The position numbers and the translations under genes are program-made. The notes under the pieces are model-generated. The model made no database searches. It saw nothing but the letters and a program-made list of their open reading frames with translations, and was not told where the DNA came from. 64,000 nucleotides of DNA from Poindextera sp036272595 (GTDB lineage: Bacteria > Pseudomonadota > Alphaproteobacteria > Caulobacterales > Caulobacteraceae). This document shows, piece by piece, positions 9,103-18,453 of this stretch (positions within the stretch are counted from its first letter, which is position 1; the number at the start of each line of letters is the position of its first letter). The DNA is taken from NCBI GenBank assembly GCA_036272595.1, contig DATAYM010000038.1, forward strand, positions 1 to 64,000, given 5' to 3'.

Positions 9103-12100
9103 TCAGAGGTCCAGCAGCGCCGGGTCACCGCCTTGGGCGGCGATGTTGACGCTGAGGGCGCGTTCGAGGGCGTAGCGGGAGAGCGCCATGGGGCCGCCGG
9201 CCTTGGGGCCGGTGCCGGACAGGCCCTCGCCGCCGAACGGCTGGACCCCGACCACCGCACCGATGATCGAGCGGTTCACGTAGACATTGCCAGCTGGGAC
9301 CAGGGCCTGGATGCGCGCGGCGAAGGCCTCGATGCGGCTGTGCACGCCGAGGGTCAGGCCATAGCCCTTGGCCGCCAGGGCGTCGGCGACCGCCTCCAGA
9401 TCCTGCGGGCCATAGCGGACCACGTGCAGGATCGGCCCGAAGACCTCCCGGTCGGGCAGCTCGGCAAGGGGGATTTCCGCCAGCACCGGGCCGAAGAAGG
9501 TCGCGATGTCTTGCGGCGTCGCCAGTTCCTTCACGATCCGGCCGGCGGCGCGCAGCTTGTCGCGATGGCTGACGAGATTGGCCTTGGCCTCCTGGTCGAT
9601 CACCGGCCCGATGTCGGTGGAGACTTGCGTGGGGTCGCCGATCACCAGGGTGTCCATGGCGCCGGCGATGCGTTCGATCAGGGCGTCGGCGGTCTGTTCG
9701 GGCAGGAACAGCAGCCTGAGCGCCGAGCAGCGCTGGCCGGCCGAGCCGAAGGCCGAGGTGATGACGTCGTCGATCACCTGCTCGGGCTGGGCGGTGGTAT
9801 CGACGAACATGCCGTTCAGCCCGCCGGTCTCGGCGATCAGCGGCACGATCGGCCCCGGCCGCTCGGCCAGCAGCCGGTTGATGCGCGTCGCGGTTTCGCC
9901 GCCGCCGGTAAAGGCGACGCCGGCGCAAAGCCGATGGCGCACCAGGGGCTCGCCCACCGTCCGCCCCTCGCCGGGCATGAGGGCGAGTAGGTCCGCGGTG
10001 AGGCCGGCGGCGTGGAACAGGCGCACCGCCTCGCGGGCGATGGCCGGGGTCTGCTCCGCCGGCTTGGCCAGCACGGCATTGCCGGCGGCCAGGGCGGCGG
10101 CGATCTGGCCGGTGAAGATGGCCAGCGGGAAGTTCCATGGGCTGATGCAGACGAAGACGCCGCGGCCGTGCAGGCTCAGGGTGTTGCGTTCGCCGGTCGG
10201 GCCCCGCAGCAGACTGGGCTCGCCGAACTGCCGGCGCGCCAGGCTGGCGTAGTAGCGGCAGAAGTCCGCCGCCTCGCGCACCTCGCCGACGCCGTCGCGA
10301 TAGGTCTTGCCTGCCTCGAGCCCGCACAGCGCGATCAACCGCTCACGGTCGGCTTCCAGGGCGTCGGCCATGGCCTCCAGCACCGCGGCGCGGGCCGGAC
10401 CGCCGGCGGCGTTCCAGGCCGGCTGGGCCGCGCTGGCCCGGGCGAAAGCGGCGTCGATCCGCGCGTCGGTGGTCTCGGCGAGGAAGCCGAGGACCTTGCC
10501 CGGCCGCACCATCGACAGGACCGCCTGCCCCGGCTCGACGATGGCCTCGAAATTCTCGACCGCGCGGACCAGCGCGTCCCGCTCCGCCTTGATGGAGAGA
10601 TCGACGCCGAGCGAGTTTTTCCGGTCGCCGTAAAGCTCCGGCGGCGGCGGCAGCTTGGGGTGACGACCCGGGCCGACGCGTTCAAGCACCTCGACGGGAT
10701 CGACCACCACATCGGCGGGCGGCGTCGCCTCGTCGAGCAGGCGGTGGACGAAGCTGGTGTTGGCGCCGTTCTCCAGCAGCCGGCGCACCAGATAGGGTAA
10801 GAGGTCCTCGTGGGCGCCGACCGGAGCGTAGGTGCGCACGATCAGCGGACCGTGGGTGTCGATCGCGGCGCGATAGAGCTCCTCGCCCATGCCGTGCAGC
10901 CGCTGGAACTCGACCGCGACGCCGGCGCGGGCGGCGCGGGCGCGGACGAAGGTCAGGGTATGGGCGTTGTGGGTGGCGAACTGGCTGTAGAGCTGAGGCG
11001 CGGCGGCGATCAGCCTGTCCGCGCAGACCAGGTAGGCCAGGTCGGTGGCGGCCTTGGTGGTGTAGACTGGATAGTCCGGGCGGCCTTCGACCTGGGCGCG
11101 CTTGATCTCGCTGTCCCAATAGGCGCCCTTCACCAGCCGCACCATCAGGCGCCGGCCGGCCTCTCCGGCCAGGGCGGCCAGACGGTCGATCACCGCCGGC
11201 GCACGCTTCTGATAGGCCTGCACGGCGAGGCCGAGACCGCGCCAGGCGCTTAAGGAGGGCTCGCGCGCCAGGCGCTCAAGCAGCTTCAGCGACAGCACCA
11301 GACGGTCGGCCTCCTCGGCGTCGAGGGTCAGGTTGATGTCGGCCTCGGCGGCCAGCTGCGTCAACCGCAAGATACGCGGATAGAGCTCTGACCACACACG
11401 CTTTTCCTGCAGCGGCTCATAGCGCGGCGACAGCGCCGAGAGTTTCACCGAGACGCCGTGGCCGCGTTCCGGGCCAAGGTCGCCGGACGATTGCGCGATC
11501 GCCTCGATGGCCTTGGCGTAGGCCGCCTCATAGCGCGCGGCGTCCTCGGCGGTGCGGGCGCCCTCGCCCAGCATGTCGAAGGAGCAGATCAGCCCCTCGC
11601 GGCGAGCGCGATCCAGGCCCGCGCCGATGGTGCGGCCCAGGACGAACTGCTCGCCCATGATGCGGACGGCCTGGGCGACGGCGGCGCGGATCACCGGCTC
11701 GCCGAGCCGGCCGACCAGCTGGTGCAGGAAGGCCGGCAGGTCGCGCTCGGCGTCCGGATCGACGCTGACCAGCTTGCCCGTCAGCATCAGCCCCCAGGTG
11801 GTGGCGTTGACGAACAGGCTGGGCGAGCGGCCCAGGTGCCGCGCCCATTCGCCGCCGCCCACCGCCTCGGCGATCAGCGCGTCGCGGCTGGCGTCGTCCG
11901 GCGTGCGCAGCAGCGCCTCGGCCAGGCACATCAGCGCCAGGCCCTCGGGGGTGCTGAGCGCGAACTGCTGCAGGAAGCTTTCGACGACCCCATGCCGTCG
12001 CGCGCCGCCACGCGCCGCGACCACCAGGGCTTCGGCGTCCCGCCGGACAGCCGCGCGGTCCAGCGCGCTGTTCAGCGACAGCGTCAACAGATCGACGACG

Positions 12101-12150
12101 CAGTCGGGCTCTGAACGGTATTTGCCGGCGTCGATCTCGTCCCAGTTCAT
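9103..12150 (-). CDS. putA: bifunctional proline dehydrogenase / L-glutamate gamma-semialdehyde dehydrogenase
   Basis: The 1015-residue protein fits the minimal PutA type. The N-terminal half has the FAD-binding proline dehydrogenase barrel (for example RLMVRLVKGAYWDSEIKRAQ). The C-terminal half is an aldehyde dehydrogenase with PLIAETGGLN (general base Glu, about residue 773) and SAGQRCSALR (nucleophile Cys, about 805). The product converts proline to glutamate. There is no N-terminal ribbon-helix-helix, so unlike E. coli PutA it is not an autorepressor; the divergent Lrp-type gene is the likely regulator. Its ATG overlaps the stop of the upstream amino-acid dehydrogenase by 4 nt, showing one transcription unit. 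Confidence 0.95.
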   Translation of the reverse strand: MNWDEIDAGKYRSEPDCVVDLLTLSLNSALDRAAVRRDAEALVVAARGGARRHGVVESFLQQFALSTPEGLALMCLAEALLRTPDDASRDALIAEAVGGGEWARHLGRSPSLFVNATTWGLMLTGKLVSVDPDAERDLPAFLHQLVGRLGEPVIRAAVAQAVRIMGEQFVLGRTIGAGLDRARREGLICSFDMLGEGARTAEDAARYEAAYAKAIEAIAQSSGDLGPERGHGVSVKLSALSPRYEPLQEKRVWSELYPRILRLTQLAAEADINLTLDAEEADRLVLSLKLLERLAREPSLSAWRGLGLAVQAYQKRAPAVIDRLAALAGEAGRRLMVRLVKGAYWDSEIKRAQVEGRPDYPVYTTKAATDLAYLVCADRLIAAAPQLYSQFATHNAHTLTFVRARAARAGVAVEFQRLHGMGEELYRAAIDTHGPLIVRTYAPVGAHEDLLPYLVRRLLENGANTSFVHRLLDEATPPADVVVDPVEVLERVGPGRHPKLPPPPELYGDRKNSLGVDLSIKAERDALVRAVENFEAIVEPGQAVLSMVRPGKVLGFLAETTDARIDAAFARASAAQPAWNAAGGPARAAVLEAMADALEADRERLIALCGLEAGKTYRDGVGEVREAADFCRYYASLARRQFGEPSLLRGPTGERNTLSLHGRGVFVCISPWNFPLAIFTGQIAAALAAGNAVLAKPAEQTPAIAREAVRLFHAAGLTADLLALMPGEGRTVGEPLVRHRLCAGVAFTGGGETATRINRLLAERPGPIVPLIAETGGLNGMFVDTTAQPEQVIDDVITSAFGSAGQRCSALRLLFLPEQTADALIERIAGAMDTLVIGDPTQVSTDIGPVIDQEAKANLVSHRDKLRAAGRIVKELATPQDIATFFGPVLAEIPLAELPDREVFGPILHVVRYGPQDLEAVADALAAKGYGLTLGVHSRIEAFAARIQALVPAGNVYVNRSIIGAVVGVQPFGGEGLSGTGPKAGGPMALSRYALERALSVNIAAQGGDPALLDL

Positions 12151-13241
12151 CGATGGGCCAGAGCCGTCTCCGCCAAGGCGCCTTGCGGCCGTCTGGCCGG
12201 CTCGGCGCGGCCGATGCGCTCACGGCCGATCGCGTCGGCGACCGCTTCGGGCGGCTGGCAGGACCGCTCGGCCATCTTCAGGATATCGACCAGGCGGCCT
12301 GGAATCGCCGCGATCTTCTCGCGGACCTCGGTCAGCGGTTGGGCGGTGTTTTCTCCGTGAACGGCAATGATGCCGCCGGCGTTGACCACATAGTCGGGGC
12401 AATAGAGCTTGCCGCGCCGATGCAGCGCCTGGCCGATGGCCGGCGTCGCCAGCTGGTTGTTGGCCGCGCCGCAGATGATCGGCGCGGCGAGGTCGGGGAT
12501 CGTCGTCCTGTTGAGCCCGGCGCCCAGCGCGCAGGGCGCGAAGACGTCGGCGTCCATGCGGTGGATGTCGCGCGGATCGCCGATATAGGCCCCGGCGCGT
12601 TCGGCCGCGGCGACGGCCCGCGCGGGATCGACATCGGCCAGCACCACTCGCGCGCCGGCGTCGACCAGGAGGCGGCAGAGCTCCGCGCCCACCGCCCCGG
12701 CGCCCTGGACGGTGATCCTGCCGCCCGCCAGGGACCGGCCGGTCCGCCATTTCAGCGCCGCCTCGATGGAGAGAAAGACGCCGAACGCTGTCCAGGGCGA
12801 GGGATCGCCACCGGCCTGCTCGCCCGAGGCCGGCAGGCCGCCGACGTGGCGGGTCTGGGTCGCCACCACCTGCATGTCGGCGACGGTCGATCCGACGTCC
12901 TCGGCGGTGATGTAGCGGCCCTCGCAGCTCTCGACGGCGCGGCCGAAGGCTTCGAACAGGGCGCGGCGGTCGAACGGGCCGCTCGGCGGGATAATCACCG
13001 CCTTGCCGCCGCCCAGCGGCAGGTCGGCAAGGGCGTTCTTGTAGCTCATGCCGCGCGACAGGCGCAGCGCATCGGTCAGCGCGTCGGCCGCGACCGGATA
13101 TCGCCACACCCGGCAGCCGCCCGCCGCCGGACCGCGATATGTGGAGTGAATGGCGATGATGGCGTGCGCGCCGACCCCGTCCAATTCGAACAGGCGCACG
13201 TCCTCGTGTGCGTCGAAGTCGGGGGTTTCGCTGATGTCCAC
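12147..13241 (-). CDS. Leu/Phe/Val (Glu-family) dehydrogenase, leucine dehydrogenase-like
   Basis: The product of 364 residues (GTG start at 13241 with CAGGAG 9 nt upstream) has the two-domain amino-acid dehydrogenase fold. SYKNALADLPLGGGKAVI at 66-83 carries two lysines at positions 68 and 80, the positions of the substrate-binding and catalytic lysines in leucine dehydrogenases. TVQGAGAVGAELC at 177-189 is the NAD-binding loop. It should oxidatively deaminate a branched-chain or aromatic amino acid. The frame is open to 13289, but there is no family sequence there. It is translationally coupled to putA. Confidence 0.87.
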   Translation of the reverse strand: MDISETPDFDAHEDVRLFELDGVGAHAIIAIHSTYRGPAAGGCRVWRYPVAADALTDALRLSRGMSYKNALADLPLGGGKAVIIPPSGPFDRRALFEAFGRAVESCEGRYITAEDVGSTVADMQVVATQTRHVGGLPASGEQAGGDPSPWTAFGVFLSIEAALKWRTGRSLAGGRITVQGAGAVGAELCRLLVDAGARVVLADVDPARAVAAAERAGAYIGDPRDIHRMDADVFAPCALGAGLNRTTIPDLAAPIICGAANNQLATPAIGQALHRRGKLYCPDYVVNAGGIIAVHGENTAQPLTEVREKIAAIPGRLVDILKMAERSCQPPEAVADAIGRERIGRAEPARRPQGALAETALAHR

Positions 13242-13352
13242 GTGGGTGGGCTCCTGGGTTCTCGCCCGCGGTGGTCCGGCCGCTCGCACGGGCAGGCGAA
13301 ATCTGCGCTTCGCCCTCTCTTTGGTGTATCGAATTAACCCCCGATGATGTAA

Positions 13353-13373
13353 CGGAATTTCCGGATAATTCCG
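13353..13373. promoter_or_regulatory. inverted repeat in the putA-operon/Lrp divergent promoter
   Basis: CGGAATT (13353-13359) and AATTCCG (13367-13373) form 7-bp arms with a 7-nt spacer. The element is 25 nt before the Lrp-type gene and about 110 nt before the leucine-dehydrogenase-like gene. AT-rich inverted repeats of this kind are typical Lrp/AsnC sites, and the neighbouring divergent gene encodes such a regulator. The assignment is inference. Confidence 0.5.
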
Positions 13374-13397
13374 AATGTCATTTGGTTATAGCGTGGG

Positions 13398-13856
13398 ATG
13401 ACCGAGATAGACGAGATCGACCGACGCATCCTGAACGCGCTGCAGACTGACGGCCGCATCACCAATCAGGACCTGGCGCAAAAGGTTCACCTGTCGGCCG
13501 CCGCCTGTTCCGAGCGGGTCAAGCGCCTGCGCGAGCGCGGGGTGATCGCCGGCTATACGGCGCTGCTCGATCCGGCCGAGGTCGGCCTGCCGCTGCTGAT
13601 CTTCGTCGAGGTGTCGCTGGACCGGACCACCGCCGGGGTCCTGAACGACTTCGCCGCAGCCATCCAGACGTCCCCGGAAATCCTCGAATGCCACATGGTG
13701 GCGGGGGGTTTCGACTTTCTGATCAAGGCGCGCGTAAAGGACATGGCCGCCTATCGCGTCCTGCTCGAGACCCTGGTCGGGATGCCGGGGGTGCGGGAGA
13801 CCCACACCTATGCCGTCCTGGAAGAGGTGAAGATGACCACCGCCCTGTCGATCTAG
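13398..13856 (+). CDS. Lrp/AsnC family transcriptional regulator
   Basis: The 152-residue protein has the N-terminal helix-turn-helix (DRRILNALQTDGRITNQDLA to CSERVKRLRERGVI, about residues 8-50) and the C-terminal RAM ligand domain (FVEVSLDRTTAG, then GGFDFLIKARVKD). It is transcribed divergently from the leucine-dehydrogenase-like/putA operon across 156 nt. This is the usual arrangement for an Lrp-type activator of amino-acid catabolism such as PutR or BkdR. Its likely effectors are proline or branched-chain/aromatic amino acids. Confidence 0.9.
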   Translation: MTEIDEIDRRILNALQTDGRITNQDLAQKVHLSAAACSERVKRLRERGVIAGYTALLDPAEVGLPLLIFVEVSLDRTTAGVLNDFAAAIQTSPEILECHMVAGGFDFLIKARVKDMAAYRVLLETLVGMPGVRETHTYAVLEEVKMTTALSI

Positions 13857-13932
13857 GGTCTTGTTCATCCAAGCCGATGGCTCGAAGGTCTGCTCGCGCG
13901 GCCGTTCGGAGCCCGCGCGCGGTGGTGGGTGC

Positions 13933-13955
13933 GAACGATACAATAATGATCGTTC
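13933..13955. promoter_or_regulatory. inverted repeat upstream of the molybdenum hydroxylase operon
   Basis: GAACGAT (13933-13939) and ATCGTTC (13949-13955) are perfect 7-bp arms with a 9-nt AT-rich spacer, about 95 nt before the [2Fe-2S] subunit gene. The element looks like a dimeric repressor site; TTGACA follows directly at 13956-13961. No regulator gene for it is recognisable nearby. Confidence 0.45.
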
Positions 13956-14048
13956 TTGACAAGACCGCCGGCCCCGCGCGGGCTTTCCCTGAGGCGCGGG
14001 GCTACGCGCCGATCTGAGGCGGCGGGTCGCGGAGCCGAGGGTGAGCGC

Positions 14049-14504
14049 ATGATCTGGCTGAGCATCAACGGAGAGCGGAAGCCGGTCGACGTCGCGCCCG
14101 ACACGCCGCTTCTCTGGGTGCTGAGGGACGTGCTTCAGCTGACCGGCACCAAGTTCGGCTGCGGCATCGCCCAGTGCGGGGCCTGCACGGTGCATCTGGA
14201 CGGCCAGCCGGTGCGCTCGTGCATGCTGCCCGTCGGCGGTATCGGCGACAAGGCCGTCACCACCATCGAGGCGATCGGCCAGACGCCGAACGGCGCCAAG
14301 GTGCAGAAGGCCTGGCTCGATCTGGAGGTGATCCAGTGCGGCTATTGCCAGTCCGGCCAGATCATGTCGGCCACGGCGTTGCTCAACACCATTCCCGCGC
14401 CTGACGACGCCGACATCGACGCGGCCATGGCCGGAAACATCTGCCGTTGCGGCACCTATGTTCGCATTCGGCAGGCGATCAAGAACGCCGCGGCGGAGGC
14501 TTGA
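14049..14504 (+). CDS. [2Fe-2S] subunit of a molybdenum hydroxylase (isoquinoline 1-oxidoreductase alpha-like)
   Basis: The 151-residue protein carries two [2Fe-2S] clusters as in xanthine-oxidase-family small subunits. Cys38, Cys43, Cys46 and Cys58 form the plant-ferredoxin cluster, and Cys97, Cys100, Cys132 and Cys134 the helical-bundle cluster. It passes electrons from the Mo site of the next gene product to the triheme cytochrome encoded third. The ATG at 14049 follows GAGGGTGAG. The stop is 4 nt before the start of the Mo subunit. The substrate class includes aldehydes, isoquinoline and nicotinate-type N-heterocycles. Confidence 0.92.
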   Translation: MIWLSINGERKPVDVAPDTPLLWVLRDVLQLTGTKFGCGIAQCGACTVHLDGQPVRSCMLPVGGIGDKAVTTIEAIGQTPNGAKVQKAWLDLEVIQCGYCQSGQIMSATALLNTIPAPDDADIDAAMAGNICRCGTYVRIRQAIKNAAAEA

Positions 14505-14508
14505 GGGC

Positions 14509-16659
14509 ATGCTCCCCGCCACACCCCCCTCGCGCCGCGCCTTGCTCGCCGCCGCCGGCGGGGCGGCTTTCGTCGTCGGCTTCCATGTGCCGCGGGCGGG
14601 CGGAAGCCGGGCCGCGGACGGCGGCGAATTCGCCCCGAACGCCTTCATCAGGATCGACCGCCAGGGCGACGTCACCCTGATCATGCCGCAGGTGGAGATG
14701 GGACAGGGGACCTATACCTCCATCCCGATGATCCTGGCCGAGGAGCTGGACGCCGCCTGGGGCAGCGTGAAGCTGGAACACGCGCCGCCGGACGAGAAGC
14801 TCTACGCCAATCCGCTGCTCGGCATGCAGGCGACCGGCAACTCCAACTCGATCCGCGCCTTCTGGACCCCGCTGCGCAAGGCCGGCGCCGGCGCGCGCGC
14901 GGTGCTGGTCGAGGCCGCCGCCAACGGCTGGGGCGTCCAGCCCGCCGACTGCCGGGCCCAGGACAGCCAGGTGATCCACCAGGCCAGCGGCCGCAAGATC
15001 GCCTATGGCGACCTTGTCGGCCGCGCCGCGGCCATCCCGGTTCCGACCGATCCGCCGCTGAAGGATCCGAAGGATTTCACGCTGATCGGCCGGCCGCTGC
15101 ACCGGCTCGACACGCCGGACAAGAGCAACGGCAAGGCGGCCTACGGCATCGACGCCCTGCCGGCGGGCGTGAAGTTCGCCACCCTCGCCGCCAGCCCGGT
15201 CCTCGGCGGCAAGGTCGTCAAGGTCGACGACGCCAACGCCAAGACCATCCCCGGCGTGCGGCAGGTGGTGGTGCTCGACGATCTGGTCGCGGTGGTCGGC
15301 GACCACATGTGGGCCGCCAAGAGCGGCCTCGACGCGCTCGACATCACCTGGGACGACGGCGCCAACGCCGCGGTCTCCACCGACGAGATCTGGTCGCGGC
15401 TGCGCAAGGCCAGCGAACGCGACGGCGCCGTCGCCAAGGATGTCGGCGATGCGCACCGGGCCCTCAGCGACGGCGACGTCTTCACCGCCGCCTATGAAGA
15501 GCCGCTCCTGGCGCATGCCTGCATGGAGCCGATGAACTGCACGGTCCACGTCACGCCGGGCGCCGCGGAGGTCTGGGTCGGCACCCAGGTGATCGTGCGG
15601 GTGCAGAACGCCGTGGCCGCTGGCGCTGGCGTGCCGGTGGACAAGGTGATGGTCAACAACCACCTGATCGGCGGCGGCTTCGGCCGGCGGCTGGAGCCCG
15701 ACATGGCCTTGAGCGCCGCCCGCATCGCGGCGCATGTGGACGGGCCGGTCAAGGTGGTGTGGACCCGCGAGGAGGACATCCGCCACGACATCTATCGTCC
15801 GGCCTATCACGACATCCTCTCGGCCAGGCTTTCCGGCGACCGGATCGTCGGCTGGAAGCACAAGGTGACCGGCTCGGCGGTGATGGCGCGGTTCGCGCCG
15901 CCGTTCTTCCAGAAGGGCGTCGATCCGGACGGCGTCGATAGCGCCGTGGACATGCCCTACGACATCCCGGACCTGCGCGTGGAGTTCGTGCGCGAGGAGC
16001 CGCCCGGCATCGTCACCGGCTTCTGGCGCGGGGTCGGCCCGAACAACAACGTCTTCGCCATCGAGAGCTTCATCGACGAGCTGGCCAGGAAGGCCGGCAA
16101 GGACCCGGTCGCCTTTCGCCGCGCCAATCTCGACAAGGCCCCGCGCCTGCTGGCGGCGCTGGACCTGGTGGCGTCGAAATCCGGCTGGGGCGATCCGTTG
16201 CCGGCCCGGGTCGGCCGCGGGGTCGCCGTTCAGGTCGCCTTCGCCAGCTTCATCGCCACCGTGGTGGAGGCCGAGGTGGACGAGGCCGGCGAGATCCTGC
16301 TGCGCCGGATCAACACCGCCGTCGACGCCGGCACCGTGGTCAATCCGGATACCGTCGTGGCCCAGTTGCAAGGCGGCCTGATCTTCGGGCTGACCGCGGC
16401 CCTCTACGGCGGCGTCACGCTGGAGAAGGGCCGGGTGCAGCAAAGCAACTTCCACGACTACCGCATCCTCAGGATGGACCAGGTCCCGCCGATCGCCGTG
16501 CATCTGATCCGCAACGGCGAGGCGCCAGGCGGCATCGGCGAGACCGGCACCACCGCCTCGATCCCCTCGCTGCGCAACGCCATCTACGCCGCCACCGGCG
16601 TGGCGTTGCGGCGTATGCCGATCGACCGCGGCCTGCTGGCCAAGGGAGCGTCGGCATGA
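14509..16659 (+). CDS. molybdopterin-binding large subunit of an aldehyde/N-heterocycle hydroxylase (IorB-like)
   Basis: The 716-residue protein begins with a Tat signal (PPSRRALLAAAGGAAFVVGF, residues 6-25), so the enzyme works in the periplasm. The body shows family motifs: MPQVEMGQGTYTSIPMI, GGGFGRRLEPDMALSAA and, near the C-terminus, GGIGETGTTAS with the catalytic Glu (about residue 678). The small subunit lacks its own signal and is presumably exported with this partner. The ATG at 14509 is used; an upstream ATG at 14458 lies inside the preceding gene. It transfers oxygen from water to an aldehyde or N-heteroaromatic carbon. Confidence 0.9.
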   Translation: MLPATPPSRRALLAAAGGAAFVVGFHVPRAGGSRAADGGEFAPNAFIRIDRQGDVTLIMPQVEMGQGTYTSIPMILAEELDAAWGSVKLEHAPPDEKLYANPLLGMQATGNSNSIRAFWTPLRKAGAGARAVLVEAAANGWGVQPADCRAQDSQVIHQASGRKIAYGDLVGRAAAIPVPTDPPLKDPKDFTLIGRPLHRLDTPDKSNGKAAYGIDALPAGVKFATLAASPVLGGKVVKVDDANAKTIPGVRQVVVLDDLVAVVGDHMWAAKSGLDALDITWDDGANAAVSTDEIWSRLRKASERDGAVAKDVGDAHRALSDGDVFTAAYEEPLLAHACMEPMNCTVHVTPGAAEVWVGTQVIVRVQNAVAAGAGVPVDKVMVNNHLIGGGFGRRLEPDMALSAARIAAHVDGPVKVVWTREEDIRHDIYRPAYHDILSARLSGDRIVGWKHKVTGSAVMARFAPPFFQKGVDPDGVDSAVDMPYDIPDLRVEFVREEPPGIVTGFWRGVGPNNNVFAIESFIDELARKAGKDPVAFRRANLDKAPRLLAALDLVASKSGWGDPLPARVGRGVAVQVAFASFIATVVEAEVDEAGEILLRRINTAVDAGTVVNPDTVVAQLQGGLIFGLTAALYGGVTLEKGRVQQSNFHDYRILRMDQVPPIAVHLIRNGEAPGGIGETGTTASIPSLRNAIYAATGVALRRMPIDRGLLAKGASA

Positions 16660-17999
16660 AACCGATGTCGCGGCGGCGGAAGATCGGCCTCGGGGTCGTG
16701 GCGTTCATCGTCGTCGTCGGCCTCGGCGTCGCCTGGTGGATGATCCCGCCGCGCGCCCTGGCCTTCGCCGGCGGCCATCCGGTGGGGCTGGCCGAGTATG
16801 CCGCGCCGAACCCGACGGGCGTTCCCGCCGAGCTGCGCGCCGCGGACCTGATCACCCGCGGCCGCTACCTGACCCAGGCCGCCGACTGCCAGGTCTGCCA
16901 TACCGCCGAGGGCGGAACGCCGTTCGCCGGCGGCCGGGCATTCAAGACCCCGTTCGGCGCGCTTTATTCGCCGAACATCACCGCCGATCCCGCCACCGGC
17001 ATCGGAACCTGGAGCGATGCGGACTTCGTGCGCGCGGTGCACCAGGGCATCGCCAAGGACGGCTCGCACCTCTATCCGGCCTTCCCCTACGAGTCGTACA
17101 CCCTGCTCACCGACGACGACGCGGTCGCGATCAAGGCCTACCTGTTCAGCCTGCCGAAAGTGACGGCCACGCCCCCGCCGAACGTGCTCAGCTTTCCGTT
17201 CAACCAGCGCTGGCTGATGGCGATCTGGTCGCTGATCTACAATCCGAACCAGCGCTTCCAGCCGCACACCGACCGCAGTCCGGCGTGGAACCGCGGCGCC
17301 TATCTTACCGAGGGCCTGGGCCACTGCGGCGACTGCCATACCGCACGCAATCTCGCCGAGGCGCTGGACAACCGGCGCAAGTTCGCCGGCGCGGTGAATG
17401 AGGGCTGGCGCGCCTACAACATCACCGCCGATTCCGCCTCGGGCGTCGGCGGCTGGAGCGACGCCGACCTCGCCCAGTACCTGTCGACCGGCCACGCCGC
17501 CGGACGCGGCTCCGCGGGCGGCCCGATGGCCGAGGTGGTCGACGTCAGCCTGAGCAAGCTGACCCCAGCCGACATCCAGGCCATCGTCGCCTATCTGCGC
17601 ACCGTGCCGGCGATCGCCAGCGCAGACCTGCCGGCGCCGCGCGTCGACGCCGCCTCGGAGGCGCCGAAGGTGATGGCGGCGGGCTATGACCCAAGGGGCA
17701 AGCAGATCTTCGAGGAGGCCTGCGCCAGCTGCCACAGCTGGAGCGGCGTCAGCCCGCTGACCAGCTACGCCACCCTCACCGGCAACCGCGCGGTCAACGA
17801 CCCGAGTGGCGACAACGTCGCCTCGATCGTGATCGCCGGCGAACAGCGCAAGACCGCGAACGGGGTGGTGATGATGCCAGCGTTCGGAAACGCCTATTCC
17901 GACACCGAGATCGCCGCGGTCTCCAACTACGTCACCGCTCGCTTCGGGGCCAAGGGCTCAAACCTCACGGCCAAGGACGTCGCCAAGCTGCGGCCTTAG
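16656..17999 (+). CDS. triheme membrane-anchored cytochrome c, electron-acceptor subunit
   Basis: The 447-residue product has an N-terminal membrane anchor (about residues 10-30) and three CxxCH heme sites: Cys78-His82, Cys224-His228 and Cys356-His360. This is the layout of cytochrome subunits of periplasmic alcohol and aldehyde dehydrogenases. Its ATG overlaps the stop of the Mo subunit by 4 nt. The three genes therefore form one enzyme that sends electrons to the respiratory chain rather than to oxygen. Confidence 0.92.
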   Translation: MKPMSRRRKIGLGVVAFIVVVGLGVAWWMIPPRALAFAGGHPVGLAEYAAPNPTGVPAELRAADLITRGRYLTQAADCQVCHTAEGGTPFAGGRAFKTPFGALYSPNITADPATGIGTWSDADFVRAVHQGIAKDGSHLYPAFPYESYTLLTDDDAVAIKAYLFSLPKVTATPPPNVLSFPFNQRWLMAIWSLIYNPNQRFQPHTDRSPAWNRGAYLTEGLGHCGDCHTARNLAEALDNRRKFAGAVNEGWRAYNITADSASGVGGWSDADLAQYLSTGHAAGRGSAGGPMAEVVDVSLSKLTPADIQAIVAYLRTVPAIASADLPAPRVDAASEAPKVMAAGYDPRGKQIFEEACASCHSWSGVSPLTSYATLTGNRAVNDPSGDNVASIVIAGEQRKTANGVVMMPAFGNAYSDTEIAAVSNYVTARFGAKGSNLTAKDVAKLRP

Positions 18000-18027
18000 C
18001 CTGGCGTATCGAACGGAACGCAAGCCC

Positions 18028-18453
18028 ATGCCAAGGACCCACCAGCCCGACGAAGACCGCTTCCATTTCATCCGCGCCGAAGACATCCAGTGGGTGTCAA
18101 ACCCCGCCTATCCGCCGCAGGCGCGGCTCGGGGTCCTGGTCGGCGACCCGACCGGGCCGGGCCCCTACACGATCCGGGTCAAGGTTCCGGCAGGCCTCAA
18201 GTTCCCGCCGCACCATCATCCTGAAGACCGGGTCTACACCGTAATCTCCGGGGTGTTCTACATCGGGCTGGGAGAAGAGTTCGACGAGGACAAGCTGACG
18301 GCCTTCGCGCCTGGCAGCGTCATCGTGCTGCCGGGCGACCAGCGGCATTTCCACTGGGCCAAGTCCGGCGAATACATCACCCAGGTGACCGCCATCGGGC
18401 CGCTCGGCCTGGATTATGTCGATCCGGCCAACGATCCGCGCAACCGCGCCTAG
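18028..18453 (+). CDS. cupin-domain protein
   Basis: The 141-residue cupin has motif 1 as FPPHHHPEDRVYTVISG (about residues 54-70, metal ligands among His57-His59 and a Glu) and motif 2 as LPGDQRHFHW near 95. It lies 28 nt downstream of the cytochrome gene on the same strand and may belong to that operon. Its last 4 nt overlap the convergent nitronate monooxygenase gene. The sequence resembles cupins described as quercetinase- or acetylacetone-cleaving-like, but the substrate cannot be assigned. Confidence 0.78.
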   Translation: MPRTHQPDEDRFHFIRAEDIQWVSNPAYPPQARLGVLVGDPTGPGPYTIRVKVPAGLKFPPHHHPEDRVYTVISGVFYIGLGEEFDEDKLTAFAPGSVIVLPGDQRHFHWAKSGEYITQVTAIGPLGLDYVDPANDPRNRA

